Source of the DNA: Microbacteriaceae bacterium
Lineage (GTDB): Bacteria; Actinomycetota; Actinomycetes; Actinomycetales; Microbacteriaceae
NCBI GenBank assembly: GCA_947452355.1
Contig: CANGCU010000094.1
Span: 1 to 5,279, forward strand
Reading direction: 5' to 3'
Length of the DNA: 5,279 nt
A model generated the notes under the pieces. The model did not search any database and was not told the origin of the DNA. It worked only from the letters and a program-made list of their open reading frames with translations. Shown here in pieces: positions 1 to 5,279 of this stretch (position 1 is its first letter; every line of letters begins with the position of its first letter). The position numbers and the translations under genes are program-made.

Positions 1-20
1 AAACCGTGGTGCTGTTGCCC

Positions 21-32
21 CGCCCGCGGGCG
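21..32. terminator. Possible weak terminator palindrome downstream of the aldehyde dehydrogenase gene
   Basis: The 12-mer CGCCCGCGGGCG is perfectly self-complementary and lies 28 bp beyond the dehydrogenase stop codon. A real RNA hairpin would have only about 4 pairs, because the loop consumes the centre. It is followed on the + strand by TTT and on the - strand by no T-run. It could help end a rightward transcript entering from the left, or the leftward dehydrogenase transcript, or be a chance GC palindrome. The evidence is weak. Confidence 0.22.
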
Positions 33-59
33 TTTCCCGATTGATTGACGCGACGTGTC

Positions 60-1460
60 CTACGACAGTCGGTTCCACAACGCAAGGAGGCGATTGAGCA
101 TTTTCGCATAAGCGTAATTCGATTGCGTTCCCACCGGCGCAATGCCGAACAGACGCTGGGTGGCGACCGTCTGCGCTTCGGTGTATTTGAGAATTCCATC
201 CCGACCGTGACGACGTCCCATTCCAGAGGACTTCATGCCGCCCATTGGGGCGCCGTGTGACGCCCAACTTGCCGAGAACCCTTCGTTGACCGTGACCGTG
301 CCCGACCGGATTTCTTTCGGCACCGAATCGTCGCGTCGCGTCCACACACTTGCATTAAGTCCGTATTCCGAAAGGTTGGCGAGGCGTATTGCCTCTGTGT
401 CATCGGCCACACGATAGACCGCCACGACGGGGCCAAAGGTTTCGCCCGCTCCAAGTGTCATCGCGTCGGTGACGCCCTTCAGGATGGTCGGTTCGAAAAA
501 TGTTGCCGCAAGGTCCGGTCGGGCCTTCCCGCCGACGACGATGTGTGCGCCACGGGCGACCGCGTCCGCGACCTGACTGGATACCCTCTCGAACTGGGCG
601 ACTGAGATGAGCGGCCCCATGTCGACTTCCCAATCCAATCCCGCACCCAGCTTCATACCGCGGACTCGGTCGGCAAATTCCGCGAGGAATCGATCGTGTA
701 GTTCGTTCACAACATAGATGCGTTCGATACTCACGCACAGCTGACCAGAATTGGAAAAACAGGAACGCACCGCGGCCTGTGCCGCAGCGGATACATCAGC
801 ATCCGACAAGACGAGCATCGGGTTTTTGCCACCGAGCTCGCCCGAAAATCCGATCAACCGCGCGGCACATTTCTCGGCGACGGTTCGACCGACCGCGGTG
901 GAGCCCGTGAACATGATGAAGTCGGCCTCGGCCACTAGGGCGTCGCCATGAACTCGGCCGCCACCGTGAACAATCGTGAGAACTCCGTTCGGCAATCCAG
1001 CTTCACGCAGAAGTCGCTCGACAATGTCGGCGGTAGCGGGAGTCGCCGCATCGGGCAACAGCACGACGGAGTTTCCCGCGATAAGCGCAGGGATGACATC
1101 GGATGCGGGAAGCGTGAACGGGTAATTCCAGGGCGTGATCACGCCAACGACGCCAACCGGTCGGTGGTATTCGATTGCGCGAGTCAGGAACGGAATTGCG
1201 CCCTTGCGTCGAAAGGGTCTAAGAAATCCACTTGCTCGCCGACCGTAAAAGTGGGCGAGTTGTGCTGCATCTACCGCCTCTTCGAAGGCGCTCAGGCGAT
1301 TCTTCAGTGTCTCGGTCTGAATCGAATCCAGAATTTCCGATTGATTCCGATAGACCAACGTGGAGAATCGGCGTGCGATGGCTGCCCGTTGGCGAACGGG
1401 AACGCGCTCCCATTCCTGCTGTGCAACACGCGCACGCTGCACAACATCGTTCATTTCCAC
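60..1460 (-). CDS. gabD2: NAD(P)-dependent aldehyde dehydrogenase, GabD2 / succinate-semialdehyde dehydrogenase-like
   Basis: A 466-aa cytoplasmic aldehyde dehydrogenase that should oxidise an aldehyde to its acid using NAD+ or NADP+. Visible family landmarks are PWNYPF (110-115, with the oxyanion-hole Asn112), FTGSTAVGR (184-192, Rossmann turn), the general base Glu208 in GELGGKNP, the catalytic Cys242 in SGQLC, ETFGPVV (340-346), and GGMKSSGMGRRHG near 407-419. From memory, the whole chain resembles mycobacterial GabD2, including SIERIYV, MGPLIS and LKYTEAQT, so succinate semialdehyde is the default substrate guess, but this is not proven. Two oddities: Leu135 stands where the family nearly always has the cofactor-ribose-binding Lys (VVLLPD instead of VVLKPD), and the N-terminus lacks roughly 25-50 residues found in relatives. 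The start is GTG at 1460, with AGGG 7 nt upstream and an in-frame TAG four codons upstream; ATG at 1454 is the alternative. It is divergent from the ABC operon and may be co-regulated. The general family is certain; the substrate is not. Confidence 0.93.
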   Translation of the reverse strand: MEMNDVVQRARVAQQEWERVPVRQRAAIARRFSTLVYRNQSEILDSIQTETLKNRLSAFEEAVDAAQLAHFYGRRASGFLRPFRRKGAIPFLTRAIEYHRPVGVVGVITPWNYPFTLPASDVIPALIAGNSVVLLPDAATPATADIVERLLREAGLPNGVLTIVHGGGRVHGDALVAEADFIMFTGSTAVGRTVAEKCAARLIGFSGELGGKNPMLVLSDADVSAAAQAAVRSCFSNSGQLCVSIERIYVVNELHDRFLAEFADRVRGMKLGAGLDWEVDMGPLISVAQFERVSSQVADAVARGAHIVVGGKARPDLAATFFEPTILKGVTDAMTLGAGETFGPVVAVYRVADDTEAIRLANLSEYGLNASVWTRRDDSVPKEIRSGTVTVNEGFSASWASHGAPMGGMKSSGMGRRHGRDGILKYTEAQTVATQRLFGIAPVGTQSNYAYAKMLNRLLALWNRLS

Positions 1461-1467
1461 ATTGTCA

Positions 1468-1471
1468 CCCT
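1468..1471 (-). promoter_or_regulatory. Ribosome binding site supporting the GTG start of the dehydrogenase
   Basis: On the - strand AGGG (within TAGGGTGA) ends 7 nt before GTG at 1460, which is good spacing. The next candidate start, ATG at 1454, would be 13 nt away. An in-frame TAG overlaps this site, so the protein cannot begin further upstream. Confidence 0.55.
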
Positions 1472-1502
1472 AGGGGATTCGCTGTGGCGTGTGTGTCGCG
1501 AT

Positions 1503-1531
1503 TTGACATTAATCTGAATCTTGTCTATATT
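1503..1531 (+). promoter_or_regulatory. Near-consensus sigma70-type promoter of the ABC operon
   Basis: The -35 box is TTGACA (1503-1508, 6/6). A 17-bp spacer follows, then the -10 box TATATT (1526-1531, 5/6). The expected start of transcription is near 1538-1540, giving a leader of about 38 nt before the lipoprotein ATG at 1577. The surrounding stretch (1501-1560) is visibly more AT-rich than the flanking genes. So strong a core promoter suggests either high expression or a strong promoter held down by a repressor; the overlapping inverted repeat favours the second reading. Confidence 0.75.
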
Positions 1532-1552
1532 TTCTACCAATGCGATAGACAA
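1521..1552. promoter_or_regulatory. Operator-like inverted repeat TTGTCTAT-N16-ATAGACAA in the divergent promoter region
   Basis: TTGTCTAT (1521-1528) and ATAGACAA (1545-1552) are perfect 8-bp reverse complements separated by 16 bp, with centres 24 bp apart. The left arm overlaps the -10 box of the rightward promoter. The right arm supplies the -35-like box of the leftward promoter. This is the expected position for a dimeric or tetrameric regulator controlling both directions. No regulator is encoded in the window, so the cognate protein is unknown. The inner 16 bp show no further symmetry. Confidence 0.5.
1524..1552 (-). promoter_or_regulatory. Candidate leftward promoter of the dehydrogenase gene
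   Basis: Read on the - strand, TTGTCT (1552-1547, 4/6 to the -35 consensus), a 17-bp spacer and TATAGA (1529-1524, 4/6 to the -10 consensus) form a moderate sigma70-type promoter. Transcription would start near 1517 and give a leader of about 57 nt before GTG 1460. It coincides almost exactly with the inverted repeat and overlaps the rightward promoter, so the two directions could compete or be jointly repressed. Confidence 0.38.
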
Positions 1553-1560
1553 ACTAACGA

Positions 1561-1565
1561 AAGGA
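1561..1565 (+). promoter_or_regulatory. Ribosome binding site that fixes the lipoprotein start
   Basis: AAGGA (within GAAAGGA) lies 11 nt upstream of ATG 1577. The reading frame is open back to 1232, but that extension is antisense to the dehydrogenase and runs through the promoter. This site and the lipoprotein signal immediately after ATG 1577 identify the true start. Confidence 0.65.
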
Positions 1566-1576
1566 CTACCGCACTC

Positions 1577-2641
1577 ATGAACACCCTCACTCGCCTCGGT
1601 GCTGTACTCGCCGCGACATCGATCCTCGTTGTCGCCGGCTGTGCCGCAACCCCCGAAGCCGCACCGTCCGCAGCACCGGAAATCACAACGGTTCGACTCG
1701 GATACTTCCCCAACCTCACACACGCACCCGGACTCATCGCAACCCAAAAGGGTTTCTTTAAGTCGGAGCTCAAGGCAATTAATCTCACCCTCACTCCGAC
1801 TGCGTTCAACGCAGGTCCCGATGTGGTCACGGCGCTGTTTGCTGACTCGCTCGACTGCTCGTACATTGGCCCGAACCCGGCAATCAACGCCTACGCTCAA
1901 TCCGAAGGTGCTGCGGTTCGCATCGTTTCCGGCTCAACCTCTGGTGGTGCGGCACTCGTCGTTCGCGACGGCGTCAACACCGCGGCCGACCTCAAAGGTT
2001 TGACCATCGCCACCCCGCAGCTCGGCAACACGCAGGACGTTGCGGCCCGCAACTGGCTTTCCGAGCAGGGTCTTGCGACCGACGTCGAGGGTGGCGGGGA
2101 CGTTTCAATCAAGCCCCAATCAAACTCGGACGGCCTGGCCGCTTTCTCGGCTGGTGAGATCGATGGCGCGTGGGTTCCCGAGCCATGGGTTTCGTCGTAC
2201 GTTGCCGCTGGCGCACACGTGCTTCAGAACGAAGCGGACCTCTGGGATGGTGGACAGTTCGTCACAACGGTGATTCTTTGCCGCACTGACTTCATCGACC
2301 AGCACCCCGACGCAGTCACCGCACTACTCAAAGGACACCTCGCTGCTCTCGACCTCATCGCGAGCGACCCCGAGGGTTCTCAGGCAGCCGTCAACCTCGC
2401 CTTGGCAGGTCTGACCGGTTCGTCGATCGACCCGAAGGTTCTTGCTTCCGCATGGAAGAACATGACCTTCACCGCGGACCCGTTGTCGGCGACGCTCGTC
2501 ACTTCGGCCGAACACGCCGTCTCGGTTGGATTGCTTGAACAGGACAAGATCGATGCTGCCGGTGGTTTGCCGGGAACGCTGTACTCGCTTGACCTGCTGA
2601 ACGCATTGCTCGCCGAGCGCGGAGAGGCTGCGGTCAACTAA
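1577..2641 (+). CDS. ABC importer substrate-binding lipoprotein, SsuA/NrtA/TauA-like
   Basis: A 354-aa extracytoplasmic receptor that captures the solute and delivers it to the permease encoded two genes downstream. Residues 1-21 form a Sec lipoprotein signal: N-terminal Arg6, a hydrophobic core, then lipobox VAGC with the lipidated Cys22. A short Ala/Pro/Glu-rich linker (23-37) follows. The mature domain starts with LGYFPNLTHAP (41-51). Other family blocks are YIGPNPAINAY (96-106), ATPQLGNTQDVAAR (145-158), DGAWVPEPW (196-204) and DLWDGGQFVTT (221-231). These match the NMT1/SsuA-like two-lobed periplasmic-binding fold. From memory, close actinobacterial relatives are annotated as sulfonate/sulfate-type receptors, and some lie beside sulfate-assimilation genes. 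Nitrate, taurine or another small anion cannot be excluded. It is first in the operon, behind a strong promoter, and its TAA overlaps the ATPase ATG by one base. The family is confident; the ligand is not. Confidence 0.92.
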   Translation: MNTLTRLGAVLAATSILVVAGCAATPEAAPSAAPEITTVRLGYFPNLTHAPGLIATQKGFFKSELKAINLTLTPTAFNAGPDVVTALFADSLDCSYIGPNPAINAYAQSEGAAVRIVSGSTSGGAALVVRDGVNTAADLKGLTIATPQLGNTQDVAARNWLSEQGLATDVEGGGDVSIKPQSNSDGLAAFSAGEIDGAWVPEPWVSSYVAAGAHVLQNEADLWDGGQFVTTVILCRTDFIDQHPDAVTALLKGHLAALDLIASDPEGSQAAVNLALAGLTGSSIDPKVLASAWKNMTFTADPLSATLVTSAEHAVSVGLLEQDKIDAAGGLPGTLYSLDLLNALLAERGEAAVN

Positions 2642-3402
2642 TGAAACAAGCGGAGCTCATGCTCCGCGCGGATAACGTAAGCAAGTCATTCGGCCCGGAG
2701 GGCGCGGCAACCGTCGCGCTCTCCGGTGTTGACATGTCTATCCGTGCCGGAGAATTTGTCACCATCGTTGGAGCGTCGGGCTGCGGTAAGTCGACGCTCC
2801 TCAACCTGTTTGCGGGACTCGATAAACCCAGTTCGGGAACTATCGAGGTCAACGGCAAGGTCGCACTCATGTTCCAAGAAGCGACCTTGTTGCCGTGGCT
2901 TACCGCCCGCAAAAACATTGAGCTCGCGCTCAACTATGCGGGTGTCGCTCGGTCAGACCGTGATGCACGCGTCGCGGAACTTCTCGACATCGTGAGGCTC
3001 GGGGACTGGGCAGATAAACGACCGCACGAGCTGTCGGGTGGGATGCGCCAACGTGTCGCCCTCGCTCGATGCCTCGCCCAAGGCGCACGAATCGTTCTGA
3101 TGGATGAGCCACTCGGCGCACTTGACGCGATGACTCGTGACCACCTGCACGACGAGATCGAAAGCATCGTTAAGGCTCAAGGTCTTACCGTCGTTTTCGT
3201 TACCCACAACATGCGCGAAGCCGTTCGACTTGGTGACCGTGTAATCCTCATGGGGAGCCGACCGGGCCGAGTCGTTTATGAACAATCCGTTCCGCTCAAG
3301 CGGCCTCGGACGATGGACTCAAACGACATTGCCTCGCGTGCGGCTGACCTGACCAACCGTCTCAAAGCCGAACAAGGAATCCTCGAAGGAGCCGACTCAT
3401 GA
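2641..3402 (+). CDS. ABC importer ATP-binding protein, SsuB/TauB-like
   Basis: A 253-aa cytoplasmic ATPase that would work as a dimer driving the adjacent permease. All nucleotide-binding motifs are intact and in order: Walker A GASGCGKST (44-52), Q-loop Gln79 in MFQEATLLPWLT, signature LSGGMRQR (131-138), Walker B IVLMDEP (151-157) with catalytic Glu156, D-loop Leu161-Asp162, and switch His189 in VTHNMREA. The LLPWLT stretch after the Q-loop is typical of the nitrate/sulfonate/taurine subfamily. Its length matches single-domain SsuB/TauB proteins, with no regulatory extension. The start ATG shares its A with the TAA of the receptor gene (TAATG), and GGAGAGG lies 13 nt upstream, so translation is probably coupled. 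A second ATG at codon 7 has GGAG only 3 nt before it and is less likely. Its TGA overlaps the permease ATG by 4 nt. The ligand depends on the receptor. Confidence 0.94.
   Translation: MKQAELMLRADNVSKSFGPEGAATVALSGVDMSIRAGEFVTIVGASGCGKSTLLNLFAGLDKPSSGTIEVNGKVALMFQEATLLPWLTARKNIELALNYAGVARSDRDARVAELLDIVRLGDWADKRPHELSGGMRQRVALARCLAQGARIVLMDEPLGALDAMTRDHLHDEIESIVKAQGLTVVFVTHNMREAVRLGDRVILMGSRPGRVVYEQSVPLKRPRTMDSNDIASRAADLTNRLKAEQGILEGADS
3385..3391 (+). promoter_or_regulatory. Ribosome binding site of the permease gene inside the ATPase gene
   Basis: GAAGGAG, a strong Shine-Dalgarno match, ends 7 nt before ATG 3399. It lies in the last codons of the ATPase gene. With the ATGA overlap, this allows re-initiation or direct loading, and it supports 3399 as the start. 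Confidence 0.7.
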
Positions 3403-4220
3403 CCATCAACAACGCCTCGCGCACTCAAACGACATTTAGTGCACGAAACGCCTGGGCGTGGACGTGGCCAAAACTGTTCGCGATCGCGCTGGTGCTTGGC
3501 GGATGGGAATTGTTGTTTCTGTCCGAGTGGCGCCCCAGTTACGTTTTACCTGGCCCGATTGAAACGTTTGATGCTCTCTTTAAGATGGCGGGTACGGAAC
3601 GCTTCTGGCTCGCGGTAAAGACCACCATGACCCGAGCGGGAACCGGTTTCATTCTCGCCCTCGTTTTGGGCAGCATCGTGGGAATCGCGGTTGCTCGGAT
3701 AAAGCCGCTTCGGCTCGCAGTAGGAAACGTGATCACTGGTTTGCAAGTCATGCCATCGATTGCGTGGTTCCCGCTTGCGATTCTCGTTTTCGGTCTCAAC
3801 GAACAAGCAATTCTGTTCGTCGTCGTGCTTGGCGCTGGGCCGTCGATTGCGAACGGTGTGATTGCCGGAATCGATCACGTACCGCCGGCATTCACTCGAC
3901 TGGGTCGGGTTCTCGGTGCAGGGCCGATTGCGCTATATCGCGACATCGTGCTTCCTGCGGCGCTACCGACCTACGTCGCGGGACTCGTTCAGGGTTGGTC
4001 GTTTGCGTGGCGAAGCCTGATGGCAGGAGAACTTCTCGTCATCATCGCGGAAACCCCGTCACTCGGAACCACCCTGGACTTTGCACGCCAAATGTCGAAG
4101 GTTCCCGAACTCATCGCCACGATGATCGTGATCCTTCTCATCGGCATGCTTGTGGATAGCGTCTTCGGGACAATCTCCCGGAAAATCCGCCGCGATCGCG
4201 GTCTCGCAATCGACGACTAA
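3399..4220 (+). CDS. ABC importer permease, SsuC/TauC-like (binding-protein-dependent transport inner membrane family)
   Basis: A 273-aa integral membrane protein, expected to dimerise into the channel for the receptor and ATPase encoded just upstream. Hydrophobic segments fall at about 26-43, 82-100, 106-132, 136-156, 192-218 and 237-257, giving the six helices usual for SsuC/TauC/NrtB. The cytoplasmic coupling loop is at 165-190: RVLGAGPIALYRDIVLPAALP keeps the invariant Gly173 and the LPAALP end, but the classical Glu-Ala-Ala triplet reads Arg-Leu-Gly (167-169). The later segment QGWSFAWRSLMAGELL (198-213) is a characteristic block of this permease group. The N-terminal 20 residues are polar and cytoplasmic; the C-terminus (KIRRDRG) is basic, consistent with a cytoplasmic end. 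It is the last gene of the operon and is followed 6 nt later by a strong hairpin. The role is confident; the substrate is not determined. Confidence 0.93.
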   Translation: MTINNASRTQTTFSARNAWAWTWPKLFAIALVLGGWELLFLSEWRPSYVLPGPIETFDALFKMAGTERFWLAVKTTMTRAGTGFILALVLGSIVGIAVARIKPLRLAVGNVITGLQVMPSIAWFPLAILVFGLNEQAILFVVVLGAGPSIANGVIAGIDHVPPAFTRLGRVLGAGPIALYRDIVLPAALPTYVAGLVQGWSFAWRSLMAGELLVIIAETPSLGTTLDFARQMSKVPELIATMIVILLIGMLVDSVFGTISRKIRRDRGLAIDD

Positions 4221-4226
4221 CCTGAC

Positions 4227-4270
4227 GCGCATTATCCTCCGGCTCGAGGGTGGGCTGGAGGATAATGTGC
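4227..4270 (+). terminator. Strong hairpin terminator between convergent genes
   Basis: The arm 4227-4246 pairs with 4251-4270 along all 20 positions around an AGGG loop. The core, ATTATCCTCC against GGAGGATAAT, is perfect. The four non-Watson-Crick positions are all G-U in the rightward RNA, but would be A-C mismatches in the leftward RNA. The hairpin fills the gap between the permease stop (4218-4220) and the glycosyltransferase stop (4275-4277). No U-tract follows in either direction, as is common for actinobacterial hairpin terminators. It most likely ends the ABC operon and may partly block the opposing transcript. Confidence 0.75.
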
Positions 4271-4274
4271 CCGG

Positions 4275-5279
4275 TTACCAAACCCGCAACGGGTACGTTT
4301 CCATCGCCTGCCGAAGAGTCGGCATGTCGACTGACCACGTGCGGATGTTTGCGTCGCGGGCCGCAACAATCTGTGCGTAGTGCTGGCCCCTTGCTTCGCA
4401 TACGACACGTTGCCACTGGCGCCAGCGCGGCTGGAACTGACGCTCCGTCCCCCATCCTTTGGATTTCTCCGGGGTGATGATGATGACGGTGGTATCAGGG
4501 CCGGAGAACATCGAGGTGAGCGCCTGGCTCCCAACTTCCGAAATAACGACCTTTGCCGCGCGGAAATGTTGAATCTGCTTCTCGATCGGGTCGTCGATGG
4601 GGTACCAGGTCGTGAAACCGAGCGATTCGAAATAGTTTCGCAATTCGTCCTTGTTCTCCGCTCCCATTCTTTTTCCTTCTGGGCGGCGCGCGACGTACAA
4701 CAGTTCGGGCAACGTTGGGTCGTCCTCGATTCCCTTCGTGAATGCCTGAACGACACGTTCTAGGCGATTCGCGTCGTGAACTCGTTTGTATCCCGGCTTC
4801 GACAGGTGGGTCGGCACGAGAAGTTCGTCGACATGGACGAACGAGCCTCTTTCTGATTTCGGGAAGCGTTGAATTCCGGACTCGTCAATCCCCAAGCGAG
4901 CGAGAAGTTTGGTGTCACCCCACTGGATATTGAGAATTGGAACTTCGGGATAGTGCTGGTGAAGTGTGACCATCCGCGGAAGCCGATGTAGCAACCAGTG
5001 CCCGTATGCCGGCGGGCGCATCAGTGCCGTTCCGTGTGTTCCCGAATAATCCGCCACGACATCCGTGTCGAGCAGTGGTTGGCGTTGCGCCTCTGAGCCA
5101 AAAAATCGTGAATCTCGAAGCGTGAACCCGGATGCGGTCACAATCTTGTTGTCTATCGAAACGAAAGCGTCCGTGATTCGCAGGATTGCCTCGGGGGCGA
5201 TCAGGCTGTGTCGATCTCGGGGGCGACGTTCAAGGACCCAGTAACGCCAGTGGTCAAGGTCCTTCCATTCACCGTTGAC
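4275..5279 (-). CDS. Glycosyltransferase family 61 / DUF563-like protein, 5' end beyond the window
   Basis: The visible 334 residues are the C-terminal part of a probable glycosyltransferase that would add a sugar to a surface or capsular glycan in the cytoplasm. Counting from the right edge, they contain PPAYGHWLLHRLPRM (89-103), matching the family's aromatic-HW-x(4)-LPR block. Later come YVARRPEGKRMGAENKDEL (195-213), the G-F-x(4)-YP segment (221-227), and EKQIQHFRAAKVVISEVGSQAL (233-254), the sugar-nucleotide-binding half of GT61 proteins. The usual His of the G-x-H-G segment reads Glu248. The frame is open to the edge, and the 46 codons before the GTG at 5141 contain no ATG, GTG or TTG. 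That GTG has no convincing ribosome site, so it is internal and the true start lies outside. There is no signal peptide or membrane helix in the visible part. It is convergent with the ABC operon and probably functionally separate. The acceptor and donor are unknown. Confidence 0.78.
   Translation of the reverse strand, partial: VNGEWKDLDHWRYWVLERRPRDRHSLIAPEAILRITDAFVSIDNKIVTASGFTLRDSRFFGSEAQRQPLLDTDVVADYSGTHGTALMRPPAYGHWLLHRLPRMVTLHQHYPEVPILNIQWGDTKLLARLGIDESGIQRFPKSERGSFVHVDELLVPTHLSKPGYKRVHDANRLERVVQAFTKGIEDDPTLPELLYVARRPEGKRMGAENKDELRNYFESLGFTTWYPIDDPIEKQIQHFRAAKVVISEVGSQALTSMFSGPDTTVIIITPEKSKGWGTERQFQPRWRQWQRVVCEARGQHYAQIVAARDANIRTWSVDMPTLRQAMETYPLRVW

Noticed and set aside
1..44. Short + strand tail ending in TGA at 42-44 (TVVLLPRPRAFPD), possibly the C-terminus of a gene entering from the left.
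   Set aside because: Only 14 codons are visible, and all three frames are open for part of this edge. Nothing distinguishes it from chance.
948..1517. 189-codon + strand open frame opposite the dehydrogenase.
   Set aside because: It is antisense to a clear enzyme gene, has no recognisable protein features, and reflects the high-GC mirror frame.
1232..1576. 115-codon N-terminal extension of the receptor reading frame.
   Set aside because: It lies antisense to the dehydrogenase and crosses the promoter. The lipobox signal beginning at ATG 1577 and the AAGGA site fix the start there.
1461..1576. Riboswitch or small RNA in the divergent intergenic region.
   Set aside because: The predicted leaders are only about 38 and 57 nt, with no stable conserved fold apart from the 8-bp repeat, which is better explained as DNA-level control.
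2039..2053. Perfect inverted repeat GTTGCGG-C-CCGCAAC.
   Set aside because: It is internal to the receptor gene and encodes the conserved QDVAARN stretch, with a 1-nt centre. It is probably a coding coincidence.
4275..5141. Glycosyltransferase starting at GTG 5141.
   Set aside because: There is no convincing ribosome site, and the frame continues open with plausible coding residues to the window edge, so the start lies outside.
5149..5158. TTGTCTATCG, the reverse complement of CGATAGACAA at 1543-1552, as a second copy of the operator arm.
   Set aside because: It lies inside the glycosyltransferase coding frame and lacks a partner arm. The core CGATAGAC also occurs at 412-419 and 1349-1356 inside the dehydrogenase gene, so it is not rare here.

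Overview
The window looks like ordinary chromosomal DNA from an actinobacterium. It is moderately GC-rich with C/G-ending codons. Its lipoprotein has an Ala-rich leader, its operon genes are tightly overlapped, and a strong hairpin without a U-tract sits between convergent genes. The ABC genes and the GabD2-like dehydrogenase also read as actinobacterial types. I cannot name the genus; Microbacteriaceae or Mycobacteriales relatives are guesses.

Layout, left to right. Positions 1-59 are a short edge with a GC palindrome. A GabD2-like NAD(P)-dependent aldehyde dehydrogenase runs leftward (1460 to 60). A 116-bp divergent intergenic region (1461-1576) holds a near-consensus rightward sigma70-type promoter, a weaker leftward promoter and a perfect 8-bp inverted repeat overlapping both. 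A three-gene ABC importer operon runs rightward: substrate-binding lipoprotein (1577-2641), ATPase (2641-3402) and permease (3399-4220), with 1-nt and 4-nt overlaps. A 20-bp-stem hairpin (4227-4270) separates the operon from a leftward, 5'-truncated GT61/DUF563-type glycosyltransferase that runs off the right edge (5279 to 4275).

How the parts fit. The importer belongs to the SsuABC/TauABC/NrtABC-like class for small oxyanions or sulfonates and is complete: lipid-anchored receptor, membrane channel and motor. The aldehyde dehydrogenase shares its control region with the importer, so the two may be co-regulated. The dehydrogenase might oxidise an aldehyde derived from the imported compound, but no desulfonating enzyme or regulator lies in the window, so this is inference. 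The glycosyltransferase belongs to a separate transcription unit, probably for surface polysaccharide.

I see no clearly undescribed system, mobile element, CRISPR array or RNA gene. The points most worth a second look are the shared operator-like repeat, the replacement of a near-universal cofactor-binding lysine by leucine in the dehydrogenase together with its short N-terminus, and the strand-asymmetric terminator.
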